DNA of 64,000 nt from Acidimicrobiaceae bacterium (GCA_003160635.1 PMLV01000206.1:1-64000), one strand, 5' to 3'. Numbered from the stretch's first letter, positions 51,748-60,477 are shown. Notes: generated by a model from the sequence alone, not told the origin. Translations and numbers: made by a program.

Positions 51748-52803
51748 TCAGATGGTGATCCAACGTCCTCTGTCTGCGGCGGATTGGCGTACTGCTGCGA
51801 GCACGCGCATGGTGGCGAGGCCGTCGGCAAACGTGGCCGGGTGCGGGCCCGGCCCCGGCGGTGCTCCCTCGATGGCACGCCTGAACGCTTCGGTCAAGCG
51901 GATGTAGGGCGGGAGTTCCATCAAGGTCATGTCTGCATGCTGCCCCGCCGCCAGTGCATCGACGTCAGGGAGCGCAAGAAAACCCGGGGGGGCGAGGACC
52001 CGTCCTTCCGGCTCGCCGTCGGTGGCGATATGCACCGTGTCGCCTTCGGCCCAGAGCGTCCCCTTGGTTCCCACCACGCGCGTCATGCCCGCACCCGGCC
52101 CGGCTGCCGCCCCGCTCTGCACCAACGCCACGTCGACGCCACTGCGGGTAGAGGCACGAATGTTGAACGTGTCGTCGACGCCGAGCTCGGGATCACTGGT
52201 CGACGTAAGGCCGGCGCTGACCGCCTCGATCTCACCGAACCACTGCCGCACGGCATCGATCCGGTGGGAGCCCGACGCGTTGAGCCAACCTCCTCCGCGC
52301 GCCGGGTCGAACCACCATTGCGGCATCGCAAAGGTACGGAGCATCGAGATGAACGAAGCGCTGACGAACAACTTCGGCGTGCCGATCACCCCCTCGGCGA
52401 GCGCCCATTCGATCGACGACTGGGCGACCGACCAGCGGAATTCATGGCCGAGGACGGTGACCACGCCGGCGGCGTCGCCGGCGTGCACCAGCTGCTCGGC
52501 CTCGGTGACGTCGAGGGTGAAGGGCTTCTCGCACAGCACGTGGCAGCCAGCGGCGATGGCCTCGGTGGCCAAGGGGGCATGGGTGGCCGGAGGGCCGGCG
52601 ATGGACACGGCGTCCAGCCCGAGGGCAAGGGCCTCGCCCAAGGACGTGCAGGCGTTTTCGACCCCGAACCGCTCAGCCCGGCGGGCCGTCTTGGCCGGGT
52701 CGACCCCGACGAGGGCGACGACGTCGAAACCCGCCTGGCGGAGCGCCGGGATATGGATGCGGGCACCGAAGGAAGTGCCGACGACGCAGGTGCGCAGGCT
52801 CAA
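51748..52803 (-). CDS. Gfo/Idh/MocA-family oxidoreductase
   Basis: A 351-residue NAD(P)-dependent oxidoreductase of the glucose-fructose oxidoreductase/inositol dehydrogenase family. It starts at TTG 52803, which overlaps the SDR stop as TTGA, a coupling arrangement; the Rossmann strand CVVGTSFGARIHIPALR begins at residue 5. The family motif EKPF occurs in HVLCEKPFTLDV (about residue 95), and WWFDPARGGGWLNASGSHRID near residue 170 contains the usual substrate-domain GG..D/H segment. Family members oxidise sugars or related polyols, but some act on other cyclic alcohols. Confidence 0.85.
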   Translation of the reverse strand: MSLRTCVVGTSFGARIHIPALRQAGFDVVALVGVDPAKTARRAERFGVENACTSLGEALALGLDAVSIAGPPATHAPLATEAIAAGCHVLCEKPFTLDVTEAEQLVHAGDAAGVVTVLGHEFRWSVAQSSIEWALAEGVIGTPKLFVSASFISMLRTFAMPQWWFDPARGGGWLNASGSHRIDAVRQWFGEIEAVSAGLTSTSDPELGVDDTFNIRASTRSGVDVALVQSGAAAGPGAGMTRVVGTKGTLWAEGDTVHIATDGEPEGRVLAPPGFLALPDVDALAAGQHADMTLMELPPYIRLTEAFRRAIEGAPPGPGPHPATFADGLATMRVLAAVRQSAADRGRWITI

Positions 52804-53687
52804 CTGTCCGCCGCCACTTTGCCGGCCCTCCCGCCCCCGGCGGCGTAACGACCCGCAGGAGTCCAACTGGGAACAAGGTTGCGCTCGGCGCAGAACTGCT
52901 GGCTCTCGATATTCGTGCCGTTACGTGGCGGGTTGTCGGTCGGGTCATTGGCGAGCCAGGCTGCGACCGCGCCGCAGACCTCGGGCGGGGCAGCGTACGA
53001 CAGGTCGAGGCCTTCCAATTCGGCCGTGTGCAGGGCCATGCGCTCAGTGGCGATGAAGCCGGGGTGGACGTTGTAGGCGGTAATGCCCTTGTCGCCCAAC
53101 TCGACGGCCAGAATCCCGGCGGCCTTGAAGAGGCCGGCTTTGCCAACCGCGTAGCCGATGCCATAACTGCCCATGTCGAGCGGATCCGTGTAGGCCACAC
53201 CGGAGGTGACGTTCAGAACGGTCCCCTTGCCCCTTTTGACCATGCCAGGAACGAGCAGCTTGATAAGGGTCAGCGGCGCCACGATGTCGATGTCGATCTC
53301 TTCCTGCAGATCGGCCAGATCGAGTTCCAGCACCGAGGCTTGCGCCCCTTTACCGGTGTAGATGGCGTTGTTGACAAGAACGTCAACATGGCCCCACTTG
53401 GCGAGCACTTCTCCCACGGCGAGGCCGATGGAGAGCGGGTCGGACAGGTCCATCCGGACCGGTAGCGCCTCTTGGCCCTGCTCGCGGACGACGTCAGCCG
53501 TGTTCTCGACGCTGCCGGGCAGGCTGCGCACGGCGCCGTCATGGCCAACGTCGAACCCGCTGCCTTCTTGGATCGTGCGTGCGGTGACGGCGACGTCGAA
53601 ACCGACCTTCGCCAGTTCGATGGCGATCGCCCGGCCCACGCCGCGGCTGGCGCCGGTCACCAGCGCCACTCTTCGTTCTTCTGCCAT
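52800..53687 (-). CDS. SDR-family oxidoreductase
   Basis: A 295-residue SDR with TGASRGVGRAIAIELAK (residues 11-27), LVNNAIYTG, the serine in LNVTSGVAY and YAVGK (Tyr about 181). The N-terminal segment is classical, with 20 extra residues at the C-terminus after the ESQQFC segment. It is first in a three-gene minus-strand unit and reads away from the SnoaL-like gene at 53962. The 274-bp gap upstream lacks the shared operator, so this unit is probably controlled separately. Confidence 0.85.
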   Translation of the reverse strand: MAEERRVALVTGASRGVGRAIAIELAKVGFDVAVTARTIQEGSGFDVGHDGAVRSLPGSVENTADVVREQGQEALPVRMDLSDPLSIGLAVGEVLAKWGHVDVLVNNAIYTGKGAQASVLELDLADLQEEIDIDIVAPLTLIKLLVPGMVKRGKGTVLNVTSGVAYTDPLDMGSYGIGYAVGKAGLFKAAGILAVELGDKGITAYNVHPGFIATERMALHTAELEGLDLSYAAPPEVCGAVAAWLANDPTDNPPRNGTNIESQQFCAERNLVPSWTPAGRYAAGGGRAGKVAADS

Positions 53688-53761
53688 GCGTCTCCCCCAG
53701 ATCTTGTGATCGGGGCCCGCGATGGGGGCCCCCGGATGATGTTGCCGTCGGGCACGCTAAC

Positions 53762-53778
53762 GCGCATGGGCGATGCGC
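53762..53778. promoter_or_regulatory. Inverted repeat GCGCAT-N5-ATGCGC upstream of the SDR unit
   Basis: Perfect 6-bp arms (53762-53767 and 53773-53778) around a 5-base spacer. It differs from the shared TTGGGC motif and might be an operator for a different regulator. Position is 75 bp from the SDR start. Confidence 0.35.
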
Positions 53779-53834
53779 ACACCTCTTCATCTGTGCAACG
53801 GTGACAGGAGGGTGTCGTCGAGGCTCGCTCGCCC

Positions 53835-53855
53835 GGCCCGGTGACCGACCGGGCC
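53835..53855. repeat. Perfect inverted repeat GGCCCGGT-N5-ACCGGGCC
   Basis: Eight-base arms at 53835-53842 and 53848-53855 with a 5-base loop, in the divergent gap before the SnoaL-like gene. No T-run follows, so a terminator is unlikely; it could be a protein-binding site or RNA hairpin in the leader. Confidence 0.4.
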
Positions 53856-53924
53856 AACTGGTGTGGGCCACGGGACGGCCCCGCTGCGAGAGCAGAGCCG
53901 GAGAGAGAATCCAGAGAGCAGAGC

Positions 53925-53957
53925 AGGAGAAAGAGAAAAAGAAAGAGAAGGAGGAAG
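53925..53957 (+). repeat. 33-base purine-only tract in the leader of the SnoaL-like gene
   Basis: Only A and G occur from 53925 to 53957, mostly GA-rich steps, ending in the AGGAGGAAG ribosome site of the gene at 53962. An unusually long polypurine run for this GC-rich genome. Confidence 0.85.
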
Positions 53958-53961
53958 CGGT

Positions 53962-54444
53962 ATGGCAAATGTTGAACAGGAGCTGTTGCGAATTTCAGAG
54001 ACACTCCGCGTGCTCGAGGACGAGCGCGAGATCATCCGGTTGATCAGCGCCTACGGGCCCGCCGTCGACAGCGGGCAGAGCGAGGCCGCCGCCGCCCTAT
54101 GGACCGAGGATGGCGTCTACGACACGGATTCGGCGGTCTGGACCGGCCGGGCCGAGATCGCCGGCATGGTGGAAGGCGACTTCCATCAGAAGCTCATTGC
54201 CGGAGGCGCGGCCCATGTGGTGGGTGTACCGCACACCCTCATAGAGGGGCACCGAGCAGTCGCCACGTGCTACTCCCGAGTGTTCCGGCACGGGGAGGGC
54301 GGCTTCGAACTCTGGCGGGTGGCGGTGAACCGCTGGGAGTTGGTGCGCACACCGCAAGGGTGGCGCGCCAGCTATCGCACCAACCGCCTGCTCAATGGAT
54401 CAGAGGCCGCCCGCGAACTGCTCGGGCGGGCCGGAGAATTCTGA
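53962..54444 (+). CDS. SnoaL/NTF2-like protein
   Basis: A 160-residue NTF2-fold protein. The ATG at 53962 is preceded by AGGAGG and the fold starts at residue 6; the open frame upstream is not protein-like. Pattern: an N-terminal helix IRLISAYGPAVDSGQSEAAAALWTEDGVYDTD, a second strand/helix segment with the DFHQKLIAGGAAHVVGVPHTLIEG turn, and a C-terminal beta-sheet FELWRVAVNRWELVRTPQGWRASYR. Members of the family act as isomerases, dehydratases or epoxide hydrolases, or are binding proteins; a specific role is not visible. It is convergent with the hydrolase at 54488. Confidence 0.78.
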   Translation: MANVEQELLRISETLRVLEDEREIIRLISAYGPAVDSGQSEAAAALWTEDGVYDTDSAVWTGRAEIAGMVEGDFHQKLIAGGAAHVVGVPHTLIEGHRAVATCYSRVFRHGEGGFELWRVAVNRWELVRTPQGWRASYRTNRLLNGSEAARELLGRAGEF

Positions 54445-54487
54445 GTCGCCGGGTAGTACCCAGTCGCCTGCGAGTACCCTCGAACGA

Positions 54488-55294
54488 TCAGGCCGGGAGG
54501 TGGCCCTCCAGGAACGAGTTGATGGCTCCCAGGGTCGGGTTGGGGTACTCGAGGAGCATGCCGTGACCTCCTCGCGGCAGCACCTCGAGGGTGGCATGGC
54601 GTATGTGTTGCGCGATCTCGATCGATTGGCGGGGCGGGGTCAAGATGTCCTCGGCCCCTACGAGCACGAGCGTCGGCGTGGTCACTGTCGCGAGTTCGGC
54701 TCGGCGATCGAACGACCGGATGGCTGCGGCCTGGGCCTCGAAGGCCTCATCGCTGGTTGCCTCCGGATCATCAGCCCGCACTCTCAATATCCGCATTGCC
54801 CGGTCGTGATTGGTGAGAGTGGACGGGGTGAATATCCAGGGCGCCCCCGCTGTGGCGGCCAGCAACGGGTCGATGCCCATTCGACGCAACGCCAGGACGC
54901 TGTCGAGCCAGCAATGTTGCAGCTCGCTGTAGCAGGGGAGCGTGCTCAGAAGTACGGCCGCCGTGAGCAACTCGCGGTGGTCGATCAGGAGCGATTGCAC
55001 GATGGTGCCGCCCAGGGACCATCCGATGACGGCGACCGGGCCCACACCGAGGTGCTCGATGAGCGCCGCCGTGTCAGCGGCCATCTGATCGATGCTGTAG
55101 GGACCCGGTGGGACGCCGCTGCGACCGGTACCCCGGTTGTCACACGTGATGACCCGGTAGCGCCGTGCGAGGGCGGGCACGACCGGGGCGAAGCCGAGCC
55201 GACTGGCCCCGAGACCCGAGAGGAGCAGAAGCGGCGGGCCCTCGCCGACGACCTCGTAGAAGAGCTCGAATGCGTCGAGCTTGATGTGCGGCAC
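54488..55294 (-). CDS. Alpha/beta-hydrolase (PcaD/MhpC-like)
   Basis: A 268-residue alpha/beta-hydrolase starting at GTG 55294. The oxyanion segment LLLSGLGASRLG is near residue 28, the nucleophile elbow is GWSLGG (about residue 95), the acid is likely in LVGAEDILTP and the catalytic His in PRGGHGMLLE near the end. Resemblance is to 3-oxoadipate enol-lactonase and C-C hydrolases; the substrate is unknown. It follows the LLM flavoprotein gene by 31 bp and probably shares its transcript. Confidence 0.84.
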   Translation of the reverse strand: MPHIKLDAFELFYEVVGEGPPLLLLSGLGASRLGFAPVVPALARRYRVITCDNRGTGRSGVPPGPYSIDQMAADTAALIEHLGVGPVAVIGWSLGGTIVQSLLIDHRELLTAAVLLSTLPCYSELQHCWLDSVLALRRMGIDPLLAATAGAPWIFTPSTLTNHDRAMRILRVRADDPEATSDEAFEAQAAAIRSFDRRAELATVTTPTLVLVGAEDILTPPRQSIEIAQHIRHATLEVLPRGGHGMLLEYPNPTLGAINSFLEGHLPA

Positions 55295-55325
55295 TCGTTA
55301 CCCAGGACCCGAGACGCCGGCAGGT

Positions 55326-56567
55326 TCAGGCCGAGACCGGCGTCGGGAATCGTTCAGCAATTCGCTCTTGGCTCACACGCGGTGTCCAGCGATCCTCGTA
55401 CTCGGACCACATGTTGCGAAGTTTGGGAATCACACGAGTAGCGAAGAGCTCATTGTTCTGCGCTGCCACCTCCTCTGGCAGATTTCCTATGTGCATGCAG
55501 GTGATCAGTTGGCCAATACGCATATCCGAAACAAGCGCTCGGACGCGCTGCTCTACGCGCTCGGGCGTTCCGGCAATGATGTAGCCGAGCTCGTCGTACT
55601 CCCAAAAATCGAGTTCTCCACGATCGGCTTTCTGCCGTTCCTCCGACGAGATCACCTGCTGGCGTAGGAGTTGTTGGCGCAAGGACGCCGACGACAGATA
55701 GCCCGGTGGCGTTGCGAACTCGAGGGCGACCCGGTTCTGACGATAGAAGTAGCGCACGGCATCGGCATACTGTGCCTTGGCTTCTTTGTCGGACTCTGCG
55801 CAGCAGATGATCTGCGTGAAGGCCATCCGGTTGGGGTTCATATTGGCCCCGTTGCGCTCCGTGTGCTCCCAGAATGCGTCAACGATCGGCTTGGCATTCT
55901 GCGTGCCGTGGAACGAGAGATATCCGTAGCAGTAGTCGAGCGCGTTCACCACATCCCACGTCTCCACGCTGCCGGATCCGGGAATCCAGATCGGGATGTC
56001 CTTCTGTATGGGCCGGGGCCACGGGTTGACATAGCGGAGCTTGGTGAAGCGTCCGTTGAAGGCGAATGGCGCCTCCGCCGTCCACGCCCGATGGATCAGT
56101 TCACGCGCCTCGTGAAAGCGGTCGCGGAGCTCAATCGGGGGTACGCCGTACACGAACGCACTGTCCATGGGTGTGCCGAACACGATCCCGGCAATGATCC
56201 GACCGCCCGACAAGCAGTCGAGCATGGCGATCTCCTCCGCCACCCGCAGCGGAGGGTTGTAGAGAGCCAGCGAGTTGCCGCAGAGGGCGATCGCCGAATT
56301 TTCGGTGGTGACGGCGAGGATCGCAGCAATCAGGTTCGGTGAAGGCGTCATGGCCAGCGACGTCTGGTGGTGTTCATTCAGGAGGAGCGAATCCCATCCC
56401 AGTCGATCGGCGTGTTGCATCAGGCGGAGGTACATGCGGTAATCCTCGCCAACCTGCGTCGAATCCGTCACGGCTGTCGGCGCGGTGACCCACGAACTGT
56501 GGATGGACTTCGAGTAGTGCTCGGGCAGCCCCGTGTAGTACTGCTGCGCAAACCAGTGGAACCTCAC
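55326..56567 (-). CDS. LLM-class (luciferase-like) flavin-dependent monooxygenase
   Basis: A 413-residue TIM-barrel flavin monooxygenase of the bacterial luciferase group. The start is GTG 56567 with AGGAGGG upstream; the longer frame upstream of it is not homologous. The N-terminus (RFHWFAQQYYTGLPEHYS), EHHQTSLAMTPSPN (about residue 64) and the LSGGRIIAGIVFGTP segment (about 127) are typical of alkanal/alkane monooxygenase relatives using reduced FMN from a partner reductase. No reductase gene is adjacent. The operator at 56689 lies between it and the divergent hydrolase at 56739. Confidence 0.86.
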   Translation of the reverse strand: MRFHWFAQQYYTGLPEHYSKSIHSSWVTAPTAVTDSTQVGEDYRMYLRLMQHADRLGWDSLLLNEHHQTSLAMTPSPNLIAAILAVTTENSAIALCGNSLALYNPPLRVAEEIAMLDCLSGGRIIAGIVFGTPMDSAFVYGVPPIELRDRFHEARELIHRAWTAEAPFAFNGRFTKLRYVNPWPRPIQKDIPIWIPGSGSVETWDVVNALDYCYGYLSFHGTQNAKPIVDAFWEHTERNGANMNPNRMAFTQIICCAESDKEAKAQYADAVRYFYRQNRVALEFATPPGYLSSASLRQQLLRQQVISSEERQKADRGELDFWEYDELGYIIAGTPERVEQRVRALVSDMRIGQLITCMHIGNLPEEVAAQNNELFATRVIPKLRNMWSEYEDRWTPRVSQERIAERFPTPVSA

Positions 56568-56688
56568 GGGCCCTCCTGTCGGTGTTGTCCCTGTCGGTGC
56601 CTCCCGCGGGCGCGCCTGCCCGTTCCCCACGTCGTCGTGGAGGCCTCGCTCGTCGCAATGCGTTCTGTATAGCATCAATACCCGGTTA

Positions 56689-56704
56689 TTGGGTGAGTGC
56701 TCAA
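56689..56704. promoter_or_regulatory. Palindromic operator, site 9
   Basis: TTGGGTGAGTGCTCAA, 34 bp before the hydrolase start at 56739 and 121 bp from the LLM gene start. It is the only good site of the family in the right-hand 13 kb. Confidence 0.65.
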
Positions 56705-56738
56705 ATTCGCCGCGACAACCATCGGCAAGAGGAGGGGT

Positions 56739-57524
56739 ATGAGCCTGGGGAAGATCCATCGCCACGCGGCAGGTCCGTTCGAGGTCGACGTGTGGGAAGG
56801 AGGTGCAGGCTCGCCCTTGATGTTCCTGCACGGGTACGAGCGGCATCCGGGAGACGCGGCCTTCCTCGGCCGACTCGCACAACGTCACCGCGTCTGGGCA
56901 CCCGAGCAACCCGGTTATGGGACCTCGATCGGTTCCGACGAGATTCACGATCTGCTCGACCTGGTGTTGTTCTACCGGGAACTCATTCAGGATCTCGGCG
57001 CCGGCCCGGTGGATCTTGTGGGCCATTCGATTGGCGGAATGATCGCCGCCGAAATCGCCGCGATCACACCCAACGTCGTGCGACGGCTGGTGCTCGTGGA
57101 TTCTTTCGGCCTCTGGCTCGACGAAGAACCCGCCACGGATCCGTTCGGCGCGCGCGACCTCGCGTTGAAGGCGAAATGGCACGATCTCGCGAACCGACCA
57201 CACCCCGAGCCGAGCAATTTCGTGCCCGATCCGGACGACCCTCAGGCCGCCTCTCTTTTCCAAGCTCGTAACTATGGAGCCGCCACCCGGTTCATGTGGC
57301 CGATCGCCGAGCGGGGGCTGCGTCGCCGGCTCCGTTATCTCACTGCGCCGACCCTGGTAGTGCAGGGTGGAGACGATGGTCTGCTGCCGGTGAGCTACGC
57401 GCAAGAGTTGGTCCGACTCATTGATGGGGCGTCTCTCGTCGTGATCGATCGGGCGGGGCATTACCCCATGTTCGAGCAGGAGGACGCCTTCATCGAAGCG
57501 GTGGAGGTCTTCTTGTCGGAGTAA
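56739..57524 (+). CDS. Alpha/beta-hydrolase
   Basis: A 261-residue alpha/beta-hydrolase. ATG 56739 is preferred over the upstream GTG at 56697, because AAGAGGAGGGG sits just in front and the fold begins GKIHRHAAGPFEVDVWEGG. The nucleophile elbow is VGHSIGGMIAA (about residue 100), the acid is probably in VVQGGDDGLLP and the His in DRAGHYPMFEQ near residue 250. The class cannot be refined by sight; esterase, C-C hydrolase or epoxide hydrolase are options. Divergent from the LLM monooxygenase, so both may act on the same compound. Confidence 0.83.
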   Translation: MSLGKIHRHAAGPFEVDVWEGGAGSPLMFLHGYERHPGDAAFLGRLAQRHRVWAPEQPGYGTSIGSDEIHDLLDLVLFYRELIQDLGAGPVDLVGHSIGGMIAAEIAAITPNVVRRLVLVDSFGLWLDEEPATDPFGARDLALKAKWHDLANRPHPEPSNFVPDPDDPQAASLFQARNYGAATRFMWPIAERGLRRRLRYLTAPTLVVQGGDDGLLPVSYAQELVRLIDGASLVVIDRAGHYPMFEQEDAFIEAVEVFLSE

Positions 57525-57530
57525 GCCCCC

Positions 57531-58028
57531 TCAGGGCAGCGTGTCCGGCGCGCGCCAGTCGACTGACACGAATCGGTGGGCGATCAGCCATTGCTCGCCG
57601 ACGGGGACCATCCGGTCACGGTAGCGCCCCACGTGGTCGAGGCCCTTCCGAGTGACGACGAGGAAGTAGCTCGCGACGGTGGCCTCCGTGGGCGACACGG
57701 ATTCGAACCGGATGTTGGTGACGTTGTGGCGGAGGATGTACTGCGCACCGGCATGCGCACCGGCATCGGGTGAAGGAGGCGGCGCAGCCGACTCCTCCGG
57801 CTCAACGATCGCAGCCTCCATCTGCGCCTGCAGGCCGCTCGTGTCACCACTGAATGTGGCCACGATGGCCGCCCGGCCCACGATCGGTTCGACGCCCCTG
57901 ATCTCCAGCACGCCGTCTTCGCAGAATGTCGACCCGAGCTCCTCAATGTGGTACCTGTCACCCGCATGCGTATAGAGGGCCAGCGTGTCGCGGCAACACT
58001 CTCTGGCCACGAGCTCCCACGACTCCAT
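57531..58028 (-). CDS. SnoaL/NTF2-like protein
   Basis: A 165-residue NTF2-fold protein; ATG 58028. The helix CRDTLALYTHAGDRYHIEELGSTF, the strand DGVLEIRGVEPIVGRAAI and a long C-terminal sheet NIRFESVSPTEATVASYFLVVTRKGLDHVGRYRDRMV are visible. This pattern is common in hydratase/isomerase-like SnoaL proteins linked to P450 and steroid-type genes, but no catalytic residue set is certain. It is last of a minus-strand unit that begins at 62289, 59 bp after the P450. Confidence 0.76.
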   Translation of the reverse strand: MESWELVARECCRDTLALYTHAGDRYHIEELGSTFCEDGVLEIRGVEPIVGRAAIVATFSGDTSGLQAQMEAAIVEPEESAAPPPSPDAGAHAGAQYILRHNVTNIRFESVSPTEATVASYFLVVTRKGLDHVGRYRDRMVPVGEQWLIAHRFVSVDWRAPDTLP

Positions 58029-58087
58029 GGATCGTCACCCTAGACCTTTCCCACGGGAGTCGAGGTGACGAAGGTGCGCAGTGATGA

Positions 58088-59347
58088 CTAGAAGGGCCGC
58101 TCGACTCCCACCGGCTCTCCCGGCGTGAATGTCACCGGCATGGCGACCACTCCGGCGAGCTCGGGGTTGCCGGAGTAGAAGTCGGTGGCCTCGCGGTCCA
58201 CGACGTAGTCGGGGATGCGCGCCAGCACCTCGCGCATCATCACCTCGAAGAGCGACCGTGCGATGTGCATGCCGATGCAGCGGTGGGGGCCGACACCGAA
58301 GGCCATGTGGGGGTTGGGGGAGCGATCCAGGATCACCTCGTCGGGCCGTTCGAAGACCTTCTCGTCGAAGTTGGCCGACAGCCAGCTCAAGACCAGGTAG
58401 TCGCCCCGGCGTAGCTTCTGGCCGCCCAGCTCCACGTCCTTGGTCACCGTACGGCTGAGGAATTCGTTGACCGAGGTGAACCGGAGGAACTCCTCGGTGG
58501 CGCGAGCCAAGAGGTCGGGCTCGTCGATGAGCCGCTGACGGAGATCGTGGTGCGCGTCGAGGTGGAGGAGGGACAGCGAGGTCAGCGAGGTCGTGGTGTC
58601 GAGGCCACCGGCGATCAGGTTGCGAAACGCGCCGAGAAGCTCTTTGTCGGTCAGCTTGCGGCCGTCCTCGATCTCCATGGCCGCCAGCTTCGAGATGATG
58701 TCCTCCTTCGGATCGTGGCGGCGCACGTCGGCCAGCTTGAGAAGCTCGCTGTTCATGTCGTCCATCAGCATCATCGAACGGGCGAATTCCTCCGTGTCGG
58801 CCGAGTACGCATTGACGGCGTGGAACACCTCGGCGTAGTACGGCCAGCTCTCGCACGGGAGGCCCATCATCTTCATGGTGAGGATGGCCGGCAGCGGATT
58901 GGTGAAGTCCGCGACCATGTCCATGTGGCCGTCCGCGATCCTCCGATCCAGGAGCCAGGTGGCGCACTGCTCGGCGAAGGGCCGGTACGCGGCCACCGCG
59001 GGCGGCAGCATGAACGGGTTCAACAGACGGCGGAGCGCGATGTGTGTCGGCCCCTCTTTCTCGGAAATTTGCGCGGATGGCACACCCGACACGCGGGGGA
59101 CCCCCATGATGCCGATGTAGTCGATCCCATCGGGTGCGTTCTCCTCGTACTTCGAAGAGAACGTCGCGTGGTCACGGGACACCGCCACCACCTCGTCGTA
59201 GCCGCTCACAGACCAGAACCCGCCGTACCGGGTGTTGAAGGCCACCGGGCACCGGGCCCGCATCCTCGCCCATTCGTCGTGCCTGTTGTGGGCGAACTCC
59301 TCGGAGAACAGATCGAAATCGACCTCGGGCCTGTCGGTGACGCTCAT
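58088..59347 (-). CDS. Cytochrome P450 monooxygenase
   Basis: A 419-residue soluble bacterial P450. The I-helix oxygen-binding motif is AGGLDT (residues 246-251), ExxR is EFLR (286-289) and the haem loop is FGVGPHRCIG with Cys357 as the iron ligand; all are complete. The N-terminus is non-membrane, as in actinobacterial CYPs. It uses ferredoxin and reductase, which are not encoded nearby. The start overlaps the end of the M24-like gene by 4 bp. It is the only intact P450 in the window and may hydroxylate the primary substrate. The remnant at 29828 is a different, deleted P450. Confidence 0.93.
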   Translation of the reverse strand: MSVTDRPEVDFDLFSEEFAHNRHDEWARMRARCPVAFNTRYGGFWSVSGYDEVVAVSRDHATFSSKYEENAPDGIDYIGIMGVPRVSGVPSAQISEKEGPTHIALRRLLNPFMLPPAVAAYRPFAEQCATWLLDRRIADGHMDMVADFTNPLPAILTMKMMGLPCESWPYYAEVFHAVNAYSADTEEFARSMMLMDDMNSELLKLADVRRHDPKEDIISKLAAMEIEDGRKLTDKELLGAFRNLIAGGLDTTTSLTSLSLLHLDAHHDLRQRLIDEPDLLARATEEFLRFTSVNEFLSRTVTKDVELGGQKLRRGDYLVLSWLSANFDEKVFERPDEVILDRSPNPHMAFGVGPHRCIGMHIARSLFEVMMREVLARIPDYVVDREATDFYSGNPELAGVVAMPVTFTPGEPVGVERPF

Positions 59348-60477
59348 GACCGCTCACTCCGGGTCAGGACCTCGGGGCCGCCCTCCCCGATGCGCAGCAT
59401 TTCCCGCTCGAAGCACCCGCCGACGCCCTCCTGGCTCACCCATGCCTGGACGCTCAGGACCGCACCTTCGTGGAGGGTGAGGCCGGCGCTCCGCCCGAAG
59501 CCGATCATCGGCGTCTCCGTGCCGATCCCCATCCCGAAGGCCAACGCGATCTCCGCCGGCCGTTCGCCGGTCGACTCCCAGGCCCGGTAGAGGTCGGCAC
59601 CCGTGTTGCCGGCCCGGCATGCCGCGACGAGCGCGTCGGTGGCCCGGCGGCACCGGTCGGCCAAAGCGATGGCCCCCGGCGAAGGTGCGGCCCCGGCCGT
59701 CCTGGTGCGGGCCACACCGCCCTCGTACGCCGCGTAGAGGGCGCCGGGGGAGAGGACGACGAGCTCGCCCCGGGTGATGATGCGGTCGCCGGCCAGGTAG
59801 CGGAAGTGGACCGGGCCGACGCGTGGGGTGGCGAAGACGACGCTCTCGCTCGGGGGCGTGGGCGCGCCGAGCGCGGCCACGGTCTCCACGTAGACGCCGA
59901 GGAGGTCGCGCTCGGAGATCCCAGGCGCAAGTGCGGCCTCGAGGGCGGCCAGCCCCGCTTCGGCCAGGGTCAGGGCCATCTGCAGGCACGCCAGCTCATC
60001 GTCCGTCTTGTCGGCACGCAACCCGGCCAGGATCCCCGTGGCGTCGACCAGCTCGAAGTTGGGCACGAGGTCGGCCAGTACCTGCCCGAAGAAGGGGGTG
60101 AGCGAGTCGGTGCCGACCCGATGGGCCTCGGACAGGCCGGGGATGCTCGCCAGCGCCGCGACCAGGTGGGCCGGGTCCCAGAACATGCCGTAGAGATCGT
60201 CGTGGCCGATCTCGGGCGGGATGCCGTCGTCCCAGGTCGAGAGGAGGTGGATCCTGCCCGTCTTGGGTATGACGACGCACAACGGGGCGAAGGGGTTGGC
60301 CCCCGAACGCCACAGCTGACGGGCCCCGGTGGCGTAGCGGACATTGCCGGGACGGCCGAGAACCAGCGCATCGAGCCCGGCACTCCCCGCCGCGTCGAGC
60401 ACCCGACGGCGGCGCTCCTGCCGGAGCCGGGTGAAATCGACGCGTGCGCCGTCCTCGAGGGCCATGGTCCCGGTCAT
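59344..60477 (-). CDS. M24-fold protein lacking metal ligands (probable inactive or creatinase-like partner)
   Basis: A 377-residue protein with the pita-bread M24 fold: a creatinase-type N-terminal domain (residues 1-150) and a C-terminal catalytic-type domain. Aligned to the neighbour at 60474, the five metal-ligand positions are Ser243 (for Asp), Gly254 (Asp), Met316 (His), Gln344 (Glu) and Arg358 (Glu), so no metal site can form. Creatinase is a known M24-fold enzyme that works without metal, so activity is not excluded. The ATG at 60477 overlaps the stop of the neighbour as ATGA, suggesting the two proteins are made together and may pair. Confidence 0.82.
   Translation of the reverse strand: MTGTMALEDGARVDFTRLRQERRRRVLDAAGSAGLDALVLGRPGNVRYATGARQLWRSGANPFAPLCVVIPKTGRIHLLSTWDDGIPPEIGHDDLYGMFWDPAHLVAALASIPGLSEAHRVGTDSLTPFFGQVLADLVPNFELVDATGILAGLRADKTDDELACLQMALTLAEAGLAALEAALAPGISERDLLGVYVETVAALGAPTPPSESVVFATPRVGPVHFRYLAGDRIITRGELVVLSPGALYAAYEGGVARTRTAGAAPSPGAIALADRCRRATDALVAACRAGNTGADLYRAWESTGERPAEIALAFGMGIGTETPMIGFGRSAGLTLHEGAVLSVQAWVSQEGVGGCFEREMLRIGEGGPEVLTRSERS

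Noticed and set aside
53762-53778. GCGCAT inverted repeat as a further site of the shared operator
   Set aside because: Arms and spacing differ from TTGGGC-N4-GCYYAA; listed separately as a low-confidence different site.
56568-57461. Upstream extension of the LLM monooxygenase frame
   Set aside because: The extension overlaps the divergent hydrolase gene on the other strand and has no similarity to the family; the GTG at 56567 has a good ribosome site.
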